DNA from: Saccharothrix sp.
Lineage (GTDB): Bacteria; Actinomycetota; Actinomycetes; Mycobacteriales; Pseudonocardiaceae
NCBI RefSeq assembly: GCF_031180885.1
Contig: NZ_JAPSLK010000021.1
Span: 54,062-118,061, forward strand
Direction of reading: 5' to 3'
Length of the DNA stretch: 64,000 nt
Shown here: positions 17,916-31,056 of the stretch, in pieces
Position numbering within the stretch: position 1 is the first letter of the stretch
How the letters are laid out: every line of letters begins with the position of its first letter
Notes under the pieces: model-generated
What the model was told of the DNA's origin: nothing
What the model saw: the letters and a program-made list of their open reading frames with translations, nothing else
Databases searched by the model: none
Made by a program: the position numbers and the translations under genes

Positions 17916-18702
17916 CCAGCTCAGGGTCCTGCGGCACGGGCTCGTCGTGCAGTGGCTGCTGTTCCGGGGCTTCCACACGTGGAAGACGTGGACGTTCGGG
18001 TGGTTGTCCCGGCTGCTGATCCAAGCGTGCTTCTACGCGCTCATCGGTCGAATGCTGGGTTCGCAGGAGCAGGTGGACTACCTGCTGATCGGCAACCTGG
18101 TGGCGATCATGGCGATCGACGCGACCGTGGTCGTCCTGCTGGCGGTCGGCGAGCGGCAGTCCGGGACGCTGGCGCTGATGGTCGCCGCGCCCGCCACCCA
18201 CCTCACCGTCTACCTGGGCAAGGGCCTGGTGCACCTGGGTTCGGGGGTGGCGGCGTCGACGATCGCGTTCCTGACCCTGCCGCCGCTGTTCGGGGTGGCG
18301 CTGCCGTGGCCGTGGGCGGGGCTCGTGCCGTTGATGATCTTCGTGGTCGGGGTGTCGTGCTACTGCTACGGGACGTGCGTGGCGGCGTTCGTGCTCGGGT
18401 TCCCGTCGGCGCGGTGGGTGGCGTTGAACCTCGGCTACCTGGTGCTGATGACGTTCACCGGGGTCAACGTGCCGACGTCGTTCTGGCCGGAGTGGGTGCG
18501 CGGGGCCATTTCAGTGCTGCCGATGACGCACGGGCTGGCCGCGATCCGGTCCTTTGTGGACGGCGGACCGGTGTCGGTGGTGGCTGGGGAGCTGGCACTG
18601 GAGTTGGCGGTCGGCGCGGGGTGGATCACGGTGGCGGCGTTGGGGTTCGGGCGGATGGTCACGCGCGGGCGGCGGGACGGGACGATCGAGTTCGCGAGCT
18701 GA
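17908..18702 (+). CDS. ABC-2 type permease subunit 2
   Basis: A 264-aa six-helix membrane protein, the second permease of the exporter. VPTSFWPEWVRGAISVLPMTHGL is the conserved late loop. The ATG at 17908 lies inside the end of the preceding permease. ATPase plus two unequal permeases is a common actinobacterial export layout. No regulator or biosynthetic gene is adjacent to suggest the cargo. Confidence 0.87.
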   Translation: MRDQLRVLRHGLVVQWLLFRGFHTWKTWTFGWLSRLLIQACFYALIGRMLGSQEQVDYLLIGNLVAIMAIDATVVVLLAVGERQSGTLALMVAAPATHLTVYLGKGLVHLGSGVAASTIAFLTLPPLFGVALPWPWAGLVPLMIFVVGVSCYCYGTCVAAFVLGFPSARWVALNLGYLVLMTFTGVNVPTSFWPEWVRGAISVLPMTHGLAAIRSFVDGGPVSVVAGELALELAVGAGWITVAALGFGRMVTRGRRDGTIEFAS

Positions 18703-18796
18703 TTCACCGGAACGTGGCGCGCGTGGCCGGCGGTGGTCGGTGCCGGGAGCCGCTAGGTTCAGCCACCGTCCACTGTAGACGGAAGGAGCCATCACC

Positions 18797-19417
18797 GTGA
18801 AGGCCCGTTTGGCGGCGGTCGTCGCCGTCCTGCTGCTGTCCCCCGGCGTCGCGGAAGCCGCCGAGGCACCACTCCCGTCGCTGGAGGTCCGCACCGCGAC
18901 CGCGACGCTCTGCCCGACCTCCGACGCGCAGGAGGAGTTGACCGAGGAGGGGATCGCGCTCGAAGCGGTCGAGCCCGCGGTCGACGTGGAGGTCCGCGGG
19001 CAGCGGTGCGTGCGGATGCCGGTCACCGGCCGGATGGCCCTGGACCTCAGCGCGGTGGACGTGACCGCGGACGGCGGCCTGCGGTTCGTCCGGTCCGACG
19101 GGGCTGAGCTGCGCTTCCACAGCGTCCACGCGCGCAACGAGAACGGCCGGATCGTCGCGCGGGCCACCGTGAACGACCGGGACGACACCGTCGAGTTCTT
19201 CGCCGTGCCCGTCACCGACATCGCCGCCACGCCGACCGTCGAGCCGGTGGGCGTGTCGATGAGCACCGTGCTGCCCGCCACCGACGACGTCGCCCGCGAG
19301 TTCGCGCAGGCCTTCGGCGACGACCTGTTCGCGGCGGGCGACGCGCTGTTCCACGGGTCCGGCGAGGTCGAGCTGGTCAGCCCGGTCGACGTGCTCAACG
19401 GGCTGGTGGCGGTCTGA
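18797..19417 (+). CDS. secreted protein of unknown function
   Basis: A 206-aa exported protein. The signal peptide has a hydrophobic core (LAAVVAVLLLSPGVAEA) and likely cleaves near residue 22. The mature part has two cysteines (ATLCPTS, QRCVRMP) that could pair, and alternating beta-strand sequence; no catalytic motif is seen. The GTG start follows GGAAGGAG at good spacing. It stands alone and is convergent with the peptidyl-tRNA hydrolase gene, 10 bp away. I do not recognise the family. Confidence 0.7.
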   Translation: MKARLAAVVAVLLLSPGVAEAAEAPLPSLEVRTATATLCPTSDAQEELTEEGIALEAVEPAVDVEVRGQRCVRMPVTGRMALDLSAVDVTADGGLRFVRSDGAELRFHSVHARNENGRIVARATVNDRDDTVEFFAVPVTDIAATPTVEPVGVSMSTVLPATDDVAREFAQAFGDDLFAAGDALFHGSGEVELVSPVDVLNGLVAV

Positions 19418-19427
19418 CCAGCCCTGA

Positions 19428-23216
<3,789 letters not shown>

Positions 23217-23371
23217 GGTGCCTCCTGCACTGTCTGGTTCTGGCGTAGGCCTGGGGGCAGGCCTTGTCGGATCGTAGACGGACCGGTTCAGCGCGGTGCG
23301 TTTGGGCCGGTCCCTGGATCAAGGGAGGTAGCGCACGTCACAGTGTTGAACGGCCGCGACTGGCGTCGCGG

Positions 23372-23475
23372 CGGGCGAGGCCGCCTGGAGGTCGACTCGT
23401 CGCGCCGCGTTTTCCGCCGATCGAAAACGTGATCGGCGGGAAAGGCGACGCGACAAGCCGACGCGGCCTCGCCGG
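23372..23475. repeat. 104-bp palindromic element, copy 1
   Basis: A long near-perfect inverted repeat centred on GATC-GAAAACGT-GATC (23419-23434). Arms run outward through CCGCCGATC, CGCGCCGCG, GTCGACTCGTCG and finally CGGGCGAGGCCGC on the left with its complement GCGGCCTCGCCGG on the right. A second copy lies at 35022-35123 with about 85 percent identity by eye. It sits between the ctaD promoter and the terminator of the LPXTG-like gene. Size, symmetry and intergenic position fit a REP/MITE-type element. Confidence 0.8.
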
Positions 23476-23483
23476 GCGCGCGA

Positions 23484-23514
23484 ATGGCCCGCCCCGGCGT
23501 GCGGGACGGGCCAT
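23484..23514 (-). terminator. terminator hairpin of LPXTG-like gene
   Basis: ATGGCCCGCCCC and GGACGGGCCAT pair around a GCGTGCG loop, about 12 bp after the stop codon at 23527 on the minus strand. Confidence 0.6.
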
Positions 23515-23526
23515 CGGGCTAGCTGG

Positions 23527-24246
23527 TCAGCGCTTGATCAGGCCGCGCAGCTTCGGCGAGGCCACGAACGCGGCACCCGCGCCCACCAGGGCCAGGCCCA
23601 CGACGAGCAGCCACATCGAGCCGAAGCCGGTGCTGGCGAGCTGGTCGTTGTTCGACCCGGCCGCCGCGGCGGGCGTGGTCGTGGTCACGCTGGTGGCCGG
23701 CGCGCTGGACGACTCGGAGGTCGGCGTGGACGTCGGCGTGGAGGTCGGGTTCTCGCCGCCCGGGTTGGTCGGGGTGGTCGGGGTGGTGGTCTCGCTGGAC
23801 GGCGTCTCCTCCTCGTCCTCGATGGCGCAGATGAACCAGTGGCTGATGTCCGGGACGTTGCCGCCCTCGTTCAGCGGGGAGATCAGGTCGGTCAGCGGGT
23901 CGACCTTCGACGCGTCGTAGATGTTCGCGACGTTGCTGCCCTTCACCACGACACCGGTGATGACGTGGCCCTCGAAGCCCAGGACGTCGATCTTGGTCGA
24001 GCCGTCGAGTTCGAACTTGACACCGTGGTTCTCGTCGAACGGGGTGCCGGGCAGGCCGGCCAGCTCGCAGGCGTTGACGTTGTCCTTGATCTCCAGGTTG
24101 CCCACGTAGACGGTGGCGCGCGGGTCGCTGATCCGCGTGTCCGGGTCGATGTCGCCGGGGCCGGCGAGGGCGACCCCGGTGGTGGCGGACGTCACAGCGA
24201 CGAGGAGGGCGGCTGCTCCGAGGAGGCGGCGGGCCGTCTGGCGCAT
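23527..24246 (-). CDS. LPXTG-like (LASTG) wall-anchored protein
   Basis: A 239-aa surface protein. A signal peptide of about 30 residues (LLGAAALLVAVTSATTGVALA) is followed by a ~110-residue globular region with two cysteines, then a Thr/Pro/Ser-rich stalk (about 145-200). The sorting signal is LASTG, a hydrophobic helix and the basic end KLRGLIKR. LAXTG is the motif preferred by class E sortases of high-GC Gram-positives. No sortase is encoded nearby. I chose ATG 24246 because the longer in-frame start would precede a poor leader. A terminator hairpin follows. The globular part is not recognised. Confidence 0.8.
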   Translation of the reverse strand: MRQTARRLLGAAALLVAVTSATTGVALAGPGDIDPDTRISDPRATVYVGNLEIKDNVNACELAGLPGTPFDENHGVKFELDGSTKIDVLGFEGHVITGVVVKGSNVANIYDASKVDPLTDLISPLNEGGNVPDISHWFICAIEDEEETPSSETTTPTTPTNPGGENPTSTPTSTPTSESSSAPATSVTTTTPAAAAGSNNDQLASTGFGSMWLLVVGLALVGAGAAFVASPKLRGLIKR

Positions 24247-24579
24247 GGTTGTACTCCGGCAGGGTGTCGAGGGATGACGGTGGGCATCAAACTCCACCGC
24301 TCGCCCTCCTATCGGGTTAGGACGATCGGGCGATACGGGTTGCCATCAATTCGTTATGCGCCCGTGGCCGACGTTACGACGATCGGCCTATGCGGACGTC
24401 CGATGTGGTGCGAGAAGTGTTCACTTCGGCTGGTCGGCACGGGTTCCGACCGACGGGCTGACCCACCGGCTCGCTGGGCGACTTGTTCGGCCGGTGTTGG
24501 CAGCGCGCGCTGGACATTTACCGAACCCGAACGCGCGCGGCGACCTGAACGCGACCGCCGCCGTGCCACGATTCCCGCC
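24247..24579. promoter_or_regulatory. divergent promoter region with GATCGGG motif
   Basis: This 333-bp gap separates the LASTG protein gene from the response regulator. ACGATCGGGCGA at 24322-24333 matches the site at 7789-7800 and ATCGGGTTAG lies just beside it. Near the regulator, CACGAT stands 7 nt before the GTG at 24580, a possible -10 box for a leaderless transcript. No gene is supported here. Confidence 0.4.
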
Positions 24580-25260
24580 GTGCAACCCGAGGGCCGTGGG
24601 CTGGTGCTGGTCGTGGAGGACGAGCGGGCGATCGCCGAGCTGGTCACGCTCTACCTGCGCCGCGACGGGTTCGGGGTGCACGTCGAGACCGACGGGCAGG
24701 CGGCGCTCGCGGCGGTGCGGCGGCTCAAGCCGGTCGCGGTGCTGCTGGACGTGGGGCTGCCGGGCATGGACGGCGTCGAGGTGTGCCGGGCGCTGCGCGC
24801 GGCGGGCGACTGGACGCCGGTGCTGTTCGTGACCGCCCGCGACGACGAGGTGGACCGGGTGCTGGGGCTGGAGCTGGGCGCGGACGACTACGTGACCAAG
24901 CCGTTCAGCCCGCGCGAGCTGGTGGCCCGGGTGCGGACGGTGCTGCGGCGCGGCACGCCCCAGGTCACGGCGGTGCACGTGCTGGGCCGGGTCCGGCTGG
25001 ACACCGACCGGCGGCGGGTGTGGGTGGACGAGGCCGAGGTGGCGCTGACGTCGACCGAGTTCGACCTGCTCGCCCACCTCATGCGCCACCCGGGCCGGGT
25101 GTTCGCGCGGGAACAGCTGCTCAGCGCGGTCTGGGGGTACGCGGCGGCGGCCGGGACGCGGACCGTCGACGTGCACGTGGCGCAGCTGCGCGCGAAACTC
25201 GGCGACCCGAACCCGATCCGCACCGTGCGCGGCGTCGGCTACTCGGCGGAGGGGCCATGA
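24580..25260 (+). CDS. OmpR-family response regulator
   Basis: A 226-aa response regulator. The receiver domain starts LVLVVEDERAIAELV, with the phospho-acceptor Asp57 in VLLDVGLPGMDG and the conserved lysine in YVTKPFSPREL. The winged-helix output (about 130-226) reads LTSTEFDLLAHLMRHPGRVFARE and ends GVGYSAEGP. The GTG at 24580 lies 7 nt downstream of CACGAT and has no ribosome site, consistent with leaderless translation. Its stop overlaps the start of the histidine kinase (ATGA). Targets are unknown; the neighbouring surface-protein gene is a candidate. Confidence 0.92.
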   Translation: MQPEGRGLVLVVEDERAIAELVTLYLRRDGFGVHVETDGQAALAAVRRLKPVAVLLDVGLPGMDGVEVCRALRAAGDWTPVLFVTARDDEVDRVLGLELGADDYVTKPFSPRELVARVRTVLRRGTPQVTAVHVLGRVRLDTDRRRVWVDEAEVALTSTEFDLLAHLMRHPGRVFAREQLLSAVWGYAAAAGTRTVDVHVAQLRAKLGDPNPIRTVRGVGYSAEGP

Positions 25261-26642
25261 GCACGGCAAACGCCACGAGCACCGCGCCCGTGGCCGGCAA
25301 CAGGCGGACGAGTCTGGCGTTCCGGATCACGGCGCTGTGCCTGGCGGTCGCCGGGGTGGCGGTGATCGTGGCCGGGCTGGTGTCCGCGCGGCTGGTGCTC
25401 AGCGCGTCCCGCGAGGTGGCGCGCGCGTCGCTGTCCGACCAGGCGGACGTGGTCACCGAGCAGCTCGGCGAGATGGGGCGCAACGCCCGCCTCCGCGTGG
25501 TCGAGGTGTTGCGCGGGCAGGACATCGACGTGGTCGCGATCGGTCCCAACGGGCGGATGACCGGCGCCCCGCAGGCCGTGCGGGCGGTGCGGCAGGCCGG
25601 CGGCAAGTCGGGCACGGTCGGGGACCTGCTGGTCGAGGTAAGGGAGAACGTCGCCCTGGTGCAGCCCGCCGAGACCGCCGGACCGGGTCGCCAACTGGTC
25701 CGCAACATCCTGTTCGCGCTGGGTGTCGGCTTGCTGGTGGCGGCGGTCGCCGGGTTCCTGCTGGGCAAGCTCGTGGCTCGCCCGCTGCGGCAGACCGCGA
25801 ACGTCGCCCAGACCATGAGCACCGGCCGCCGCGACCTGCGCGCCCCCGAGCACGGGCCGGCCGAGGTCGCCGAGGTCGGCGGCGCGGTGAACGCCCTCGC
25901 CGACGCCCTGGCCCGCAGCGAGGCCCGCCAGCGCGAGTTCCTGCTGTCCGTCTCGCACGAACTGCGCACCCCGTTGACGGCGGTCACCGGGTTCGCCGAG
26001 TCCCTGGCCGACGGCGTGGTGTCCGGTGACGACGTGCCCCGGGTCGGCCGCACCATCGGCGAGGAGGCCCACCGCCTCGACCGCCTGGTCACCGACCTGC
26101 TCGACCTGGCCCGCCTGGGCGCCGACGACTTCCGCGTCGACCTCGCCGACGTCGACCTGCGGGACCTGGTCTCGTCCGCCGCGCAGGTCTGGCACGCGCG
26201 GTGCGCGGCGAAGGGCGTCGACTTCCACCTCGAACTCCCGCCCGACCCCCGCCCCGCCCACACCGACCCGCGCCGCCTCCGCCAGGTGCTGGACGGCCTG
26301 CTGGACAACGCCCTCCGCCTCACCCCGCCCGGCCGGCCGATCGTGCTGGCCCTGAGCGACGTGCTTCAAGTGCGGGACGGCGGCCCCGGTCTGTCCGAAG
26401 AGGACTACCGGATCGCGTTCGAACGCGGTGCCCTGCACGCCAAGTACGAGCGGTCGCGGCCGGTCGGCACGGGCGTCGGCCTGGCCCTGGTGCACGGCCT
26501 GGTGACCAAGCTCGGCGGCACGATCACCGCCGGTCCGGCCCCGGAGGGCGGCGCGGCCTTCACCGTACGATTGCCCCATGCTGGAAGCGTTGTGGGACAA
26601 GGCGGTCCAGACCCTGGGCGGGCGCCCGGGCACGTCGGCTGA
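25257..26642 (+). CDS. sensor histidine kinase
   Basis: A 461-aa membrane histidine kinase, partner of the OmpR-type regulator. Helices at about 24-46 and 148-171 flank a ~100-residue extracytoplasmic sensor domain. A HAMP linker follows and the H-box is FLLSVSHELRTPLTAV with His234. The ATPase domain has the N-box LLDNALRLTPP and G-boxes RDGGPGLSE and GTGVGLALVH. The catalytic domain would naturally end at FTVRLP; the last ~20 residues run on into the next gene, which starts 65 bp before this stop. Confidence 0.9.
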   Translation: MSTANATSTAPVAGNRRTSLAFRITALCLAVAGVAVIVAGLVSARLVLSASREVARASLSDQADVVTEQLGEMGRNARLRVVEVLRGQDIDVVAIGPNGRMTGAPQAVRAVRQAGGKSGTVGDLLVEVRENVALVQPAETAGPGRQLVRNILFALGVGLLVAAVAGFLLGKLVARPLRQTANVAQTMSTGRRDLRAPEHGPAEVAEVGGAVNALADALARSEARQREFLLSVSHELRTPLTAVTGFAESLADGVVSGDDVPRVGRTIGEEAHRLDRLVTDLLDLARLGADDFRVDLADVDLRDLVSSAAQVWHARCAAKGVDFHLELPPDPRPAHTDPRRLRQVLDGLLDNALRLTPPGRPIVLALSDVLQVRDGGPGLSEEDYRIAFERGALHAKYERSRPVGTGVGLALVHGLVTKLGGTITAGPAPEGGAAFTVRLPHAGSVVGQGGPDPGRAPGHVG

Positions 26643-27180
26643 CCTGGCCGCCCGGTACGCCGAACCGCACCGGGGCTACCACAACACGACCCACGTCCTG
26701 GCCGTGACCAGGGACGTCGCCGCGCTGGCCGGCCACCGGACCCCGGAGGACCGGGCGATCCTCACCCTGGCGGCCCTGGCCCACGACGTCGTCTACAACG
26801 GCCGACCGGGCGAGGACGAACGCGACAGCGCCGCCTGGGTCACCGACCGCCTGCGCGAAGCGGGCGTGGACCCCACCCCGGTCGCGGCCCTCGTCCTCGC
26901 CACGATCGACCACACCGCCGACGACGAACCGACCGCCCTGCTGATGGACGCCGACCTGGCCATCCTGGGCACGTCCCCGGAGTCCTACGAGCGGTACCGG
27001 CAGGCTGTTCGCGAGGAATACGCCCACGTCTCCGACGATGCTTGGCGAACCGGCCGAACCCACGTGCTTCAGGCCCTGTACCAGCGAAATCCGCTCTACC
27101 AGACCCCGCAGGCCCGAGAGCGCTGGGAAGCGCAGGCAAAGGCGAACATCGCCGCCGAACTGGAGACCCTGAGGGCCTGA
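26578..27180 (+). CDS. HD-domain metal-dependent phosphohydrolase-like protein
   Basis: A 200-aa helical protein of the predicted HD-superfamily group related to COG4339. Metal ligands are suggested by YHNTTHV near residue 34, the AALAHDVVY HD pair near 67, TIDHT near 110 and MDADLAILG near 123. The substrate is unknown; nucleotides are usual in the superfamily. The ATG at 26578 lies inside the kinase gene, preceded by TACGAT 7 nt upstream, so a leaderless internal promoter is possible in addition to read-through. Confidence 0.82.
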   Translation: MLEALWDKAVQTLGGRPGTSADLAARYAEPHRGYHNTTHVLAVTRDVAALAGHRTPEDRAILTLAALAHDVVYNGRPGEDERDSAAWVTDRLREAGVDPTPVAALVLATIDHTADDEPTALLMDADLAILGTSPESYERYRQAVREEYAHVSDDAWRTGRTHVLQALYQRNPLYQTPQARERWEAQAKANIAAELETLRA

Positions 27181-27181
27181 T

Positions 27182-27490
27182 TCAGCGGGCTTCCCTTGTG
27201 CGCCACAGGACGAGGACGAAGTACGGCGTGCCAAGGAGTGCGATGACCAGTCCGGCGGGCACCTGCGCGGGCGAGATCACCGTGCGCCCCAACGTGTCCG
27301 CCGCGCTCACCAGTACCGCCCCCACCGCCGCCGCCACCGGCAGCACCCGCACGTTCCGCCCGCCGACCAACGACCGCGCCACGAGGTCTCCCAGCAGCAG
27401 CAGGCGGTCGCCGAACATCAGGCCGACGACGGGCGCGGAGACGAGCAGCGCCGCCAGGACCGTGCCGACCGCGACCAGCCGGCGGCGTGA
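27182..27490 (-). pseudogene. FecCD permease remnant (3' part of second permease)
   Basis: About 100 codons matching the C-terminal third of a siderophore ABC permease, ending in VIALLGTPYFVLVLWRTRE, the usual tail of the family, with the SAADTLGR helix before it. The N-terminal two thirds are missing and the frame differs from the remnant upstream. With its neighbour it represents a collapsed fecC-fecD-type pair. No binding-protein or ATPase gene is nearby. It is convergent with the HD-domain gene, with only one base between the stops. Confidence 0.75.
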
Positions 27491-27545
27491 ACCGGCGCCC
27501 CCGACCCGGCCAGCCCGGGGCCTGCCGCGCGCCACCGCCGGACGA

Positions 27546-27905
27546 CCGGCCTCGGCGAGCCAGCCACACCAGCAGGGCCGCGCCGATGATGGTCGTGGGC
27601 ACGCCGGTCGGCACGCGCAGTGCCTCCGCCGACCCCAGCGCCGCGCGCAGCAGGACGTCCGCGCCGACCACCAGCAGCACACCGACCAGCCCGGACACCG
27701 GCAGCAGCACGCGGTGCACGCCGAGCTTGGGCACGATGGGCGTGAGCAGCTTGGTGATCACAAGCGCGGCCAGGCCGACGAACCCGACCGGACCGACCAC
27801 GGTGACCGCGGCGGCCGTGAGCGCGACGGTCAACAGGACCGCCGAAACCCGCGACCGCCGCACCTTCAGGGCGTTAGCGCAGACGGGTGTGACCCCGACC
27901 ATCAT
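27546..27905 (-). pseudogene. FecCD permease remnant (3' part of first permease)
   Basis: About 105 codons homologous to the end of a siderophore permease: GFVGLAALVITKLL is the conserved GFVGL block and GVPTTIIGAALLVWLARR is the family's typical C-terminus. The segment in front of GFVGL is only ~40 residues instead of ~230, so the gene is truncated. After WLARRGR the frame runs into unrelated sequence and the second remnant begins in another frame about 55 bp later. Confidence 0.75.
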
Positions 27906-28013
27906 TACGCATCGGTAACTGCAGTCAGAGGCCCGCGCGGTCCAGGGGTCGCGGGGTCGGCGACCGGCTCGGCGCGCAGATCCTCGGGTGCTTGCCGCTG
28001 AGGTCTCGTCGCC

Positions 28014-28127
28014 TCAGCATGCGCCCCGGTTGCGCAGCCAGATGACCGCGTCCTCGACCGGCAGCAGCCGCGGCAGCACGGACGCCGGGGCGGCGGGATT
28101 CCTGGCCAGGCCGGTCAAAGGAGACAT
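28014..28127 (-). CDS. short leucine-rich fragment, possibly decayed
   Basis: A 37-codon reading frame (MSPLTGLARNPAAPASVLPR at the start) whose first half resembles the LARNP-xxP-xxLxRLL units of actinobacterial leucine-rich/HEAT-like repeat proteins. It stops after one unit, so it is either a tiny protein or the beginning of a degraded gene. It lies downstream of the 6C-like RNA on the same strand. I would not assign a function. Confidence 0.3.
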   Translation of the reverse strand: MSPLTGLARNPAAPASVLPRLLPVEDAVIWLRNRGAC

Positions 28128-28147
28128 GAGGCGAGCGTATTGGCTTA

Positions 28148-28295
28148 CAAACCGCTTCCCCCGACTACCGCACCCCCATGCGGTGGTCGGGGGAAGCGAG
28201 TTCGCAACCGAAGGTCCCGGCCGGCGGGGGGCGCTCGGCCGGGATCTTCGGTCCCCTCCTGCGAAGGCGGAATCGTGGGGGGACTCCGCCGTACT
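28148..28295 (-). ncRNA. 6C-type small RNA candidate with terminator
   Basis: On the minus strand three hairpins follow each other. The first (28290-28266) has a GGCGGA/TCCGCC stem and a loop with CCCCCC. After a purine-rich linker (GCAGGAGGGG) the second (28252-28207) has a 17-bp stem and a loop AGCGCCCCCCGC, again six cytosines. The third (28198-28153) is a 20-bp stem followed by GGTTTGT, an intrinsic terminator. Two neighbouring hairpins with six-C loops are the definition of the actinobacterial 6C RNA (Rfam RF01066; B11 of M. tuberculosis). The location beside a SARP differs from the usual neighbours. A covariance-model search would settle it. Confidence 0.55.
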
Positions 28296-28398
28296 TTCCA
28301 CGGTGCGCGTCGGCTGCCGCGTGGGAACCAGCGTGCCGCCATGATCCGGGACGAACCTAGGATGAACCTTGAACCGGCAGGTCAAGGGGGCGGCAAGG

Positions 28399-31056
28399 GT
28401 GGAGTTCGGACTGCTCGGACCGGTCGAGGCGCGGGACGGCGACCGGGTGGTCGACCTCGGGCACGCGCGGCAGCGGGCGGTGTTGGCGGCGTTGTTGTTG
28501 GAGGACGGCAGGGCCGTCGCCGTCGACCGGTTGGTGGACCGCGTCTGGGGCGAACGGCCGCCCCTGCGCGCCCGCGAAACGCTCTACGGGTACGTCTCCA
28601 AGCTCCGCGGCCACCTCCCCATCGAGCGCCGCCCCACCGGCTACCGGCTGGACGCCACCACCGACCTCCACCGGTTCCGCGACCTGGTCAAACGCGCCCG
28701 CACCAGCCCGCCCGAACAAGCCGCCCCGCTCTACGACCAGGCCCTCGGCCTCTGGCGGGGCGACGCGCTGGCCGGCCTCGACTCCCCCTGGTTCGACGCC
28801 ACCCGCGACGCCCTGCACGCCGAGCGCCGGACCGTCGAACTCGACCGCAACGACGTCGCCCTCGACCTCGGCCGGCACAGCGCCCTGCTGCCCGAACTCC
28901 AAGCCCAGGCCCAGGAACACCCCCTCGACGAACGCCTCGCAGGCCAGCTCATCACCGCCCTGCACCGCGCCGGCCGCACGTCCGAAGCCCTGCGCCACTA
29001 CGACGCCCTCCGCCGCGAACTCGCCGACCAGCTCGGCACCGACCCCGGCAAACCGCTCCGCGACCTGCACCTCAAGCTCCTCGGCCCGGACCCGGCCGTC
29101 CCCCGCCAACTCCCCGCCCCGCAACGCTTCTTCACCGGCCGCGCCAAGGAACTGCACGACCTCACCGAACCCGGCGGCACGGTCGTCATCACGGCCATCG
29201 GCGGCGCCGGCGGCATCGGCAAGACCGCCCTCGCCCTGCACTGGGCGCACCTGCACGCCGACGACTTCCCCGACGGCCAGCTCTACGTCAACCTGCGCGG
29301 CTTCGACCCGACCAGCGACCCCGTCCCGCCCGGCAACGCCCTGCGCGCCTTCCTCGACGCCCTCGGCGCCACCGACCCGCCCACCGACCTCGACGCCCAA
29401 GCCGCCCTCTACCGCAGCCTGGTCGCGGACAAGCGCATCCTGGTCGTCCTCGACAACGCCCGCGACACCACCCAGGTCACCCCGCTGCTGCCCGGCGGCC
29501 CCCGCTGCGCGGTCCTGGTCACCAGCCGCCAGCAGCTCGTCGGCCTGGTCAGCGCGAACGGCGCGAAGTCGGTCTCCCTCGACGTCCTCGACCCGCACGA
29601 CGCCCGCGCGTTCCTCACCGCCCGCCTCGGACCGGACCGGATCAACGCCGAACCCGACGTCGTGGAAGCCCTCCTGGACCTGTGCGGCGGCCTCCCCCTC
29701 GCCCTGAGCATCATCGCCGCCCGCGCCCTGACCCAGCCCGACCTGCCACTGGCCGCCCTGGCCGAGGAACTCGCCGAGCAGCGCCTGGACGCCCTCGACG
29801 ACCTGAGTTCCAGCCTCCGCACGGTGTTCGCGTGCTCGTTACGGGTCCTGTCCCCGGACAGCCGGGCCCTGTTCGGCCTGCTGGGCCTGACCACGGCCGC
29901 GGACCTGAGCCTGCGCTCGATCGCCGCCCTGGCCGGCCTCACCCCGCCCCGCACGCGAACCCTGTTGCGCGAACTGGAGTTCGCCCACCTGGTGCAGCAA
30001 CACGTCGTCGGCCGCTACCGGATGCACGACCTGGTCCGCCTCTACGCCGCCGAGACCGCCCCCGACGACCCCGCCGCGCTGCACCGCTTCATCACCTACT
30101 TCGTCGCCACCGCCCACGCCGGCGACCGCCTGATCGAACCCCACCGCCCGCCGATCACGCCGCCCCCGGGCGAAGCCGTCCCTCTCCAAGACGTCACCGC
30201 GGCGATGGACTGGTTCGACCGCGAGTACGAATCCCTCCTCGCCGCCCACCGCCAAGCGATCGCCCTCGGCCGGCACGACCTGGTTTGGCACATGGCCTGG
30301 GCTTTGACGAACTACCACCTGCGCCGCGGCCACGCCGCCGAGGACCTGGCCGTCTGGCGGGCCGCCCTCGACGCGGCCGAAGCGTTGGAGGACAGGGAAA
30401 AGCAGGTCGCCGCGCACAGGTTCGTCGGCATGGCGCTGGTGGACGTGGGCGTCTACGAGCAGGGCAACCACCACCTGCGCCGGGCCCTCGACCTGGTCGC
30501 CGACGACTACGGCAAAGCCGCCACCCACCGCGCGATGGCCTGGGCTCTCGAACACCAAGGCGACATCGCCGGAGCGTTGGCACACGCCGACGCGCAACTG
30601 GCCCTGTTCCGGGCCTTGGACATCCCGGTCCGCATCGCCGAGGCCCTGAACGACGTCGGCTACCGGGCCGCGCGGCTCGGCGACTACGAACGCGCCGAAC
30701 GGCACTGCTCGGAAGCGTTGGCGTTGAACAAGGAACTGGGCCACCGGGACGGCGAAGCCGCGACCTCGGACAGCCTCGGTTACATCGCCCACCACCACGG
30801 CCGCGCGGCCGACGCGCTGGAGCACTACCACCACGCGCTGGACGTGTACCGGGAGCTGGACAACTCCTACGAGCAGGCCAGTGTGTTGCGGCACTTGGGA
30901 GACGTGCACGCGGCGCTGGGGCACGGGGAGGAAGCCCGGTCGTCCTGGCGGCAGGCGTTGACGCTGTTCGAAGCGCAAGGCCGCGTCAAGGACGCCGACG
31001 AGGTGACCAAGCTCCTCTCCCCGGCACCCGGCGGTGAGGTCAGCGGGACGCGGTGA
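28399..31056 (+). CDS. AfsR/SARP-type transcriptional regulator
   Basis: An 885-aa regulator of the large SARP class. Residues 1-90 are the OmpR-like winged helix ([16 protein letters not shown]), 95-240 the bacterial transcriptional activation domain, and about 255-560 an NB-ARC/STAND ATPase with Walker [14 protein letters not shown] and [12 protein letters not shown] repeats fill the C-terminal 300 residues. Such proteins switch on antibiotic or metabolic clusters in response to an unknown signal. The GTG at 28399 has AAGGGGG upstream; a TTG at 28369 is in frame. It overlaps the convergent mtnD end by 17 nt. No large biosynthetic cluster is adjacent, so a pleiotropic role is possible. Confidence 0.9.
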   Translation: MEFGLLGPVEARDGDRVVDLGHARQRAVLAALLLEDGRAVAVDRLVDRVWGERPPLRARETLYGYVSKLRGHLPIERRPTGYRLDATTDLHRFRDLVKRARTSPPEQAAPLYDQALGLWRGDALAGLDSPWFDATRDALHAERRTVELDRNDVALDLGRHSALLPELQAQAQEHPLDERLAGQLITALHRAGRTSEALRHYDALRRELADQLGTDPGKPLRDLHLKLLGPDPAVPRQLPAPQRFFTGRAKELHDLTEPGGTVVITAIGGAGGIGKTALALHWAHLHADDFPDGQLYVNLRGFDPTSDPVPPGNALRAFLDALGATDPPTDLDAQAALYRSLVADKRILVVLDNARDTTQVTPLLPGGPRCAVLVTSRQQLVGLVSANGAKSVSLDVLDPHDARAFLTARLGPDRINAEPDVVEALLDLCGGLPLALSIIAARALTQPDLPLAALAEELAEQRLDALDDLSSSLRTVFACSLRVLSPDSRALFGLLGLTTAADLSLRSIAALAGLTPPRTRTLLRELEFAHLVQQHVVGRYRMHDLVRLYAAETAPDDPAALHRFITYFVATAHAGDRLIEPHRPPITPPPGEAVPLQDVTAAMDWFDREYESLLAAHRQAIALGRHDLVWHMAWALTNYHLRRGHAAEDLAVWRAALDAAEALEDREKQVAAHRFVGMALVDVGVYEQGNHHLRRALDLVADDYGKAATHRAMAWALEHQGDIAGALAHADAQLALFRALDIPVRIAEALNDVGYRAARLGDYERAERHCSEALALNKELGHRDGEAATSDSLGYIAHHHGRAADALEHYHHALDVYRELDNSYEQASVLRHLGDVHAALGHGEEARSSWRQALTLFEAQGRVKDADEVTKLLSPAPGGEVSGTR

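Noticed and set aside
28399..31056. A biosynthetic gene cluster around the SARP regulator
   Set aside because: No PKS, NRPS, lanthipeptide or tailoring genes lie nearby; neighbours are salvage and housekeeping genes.
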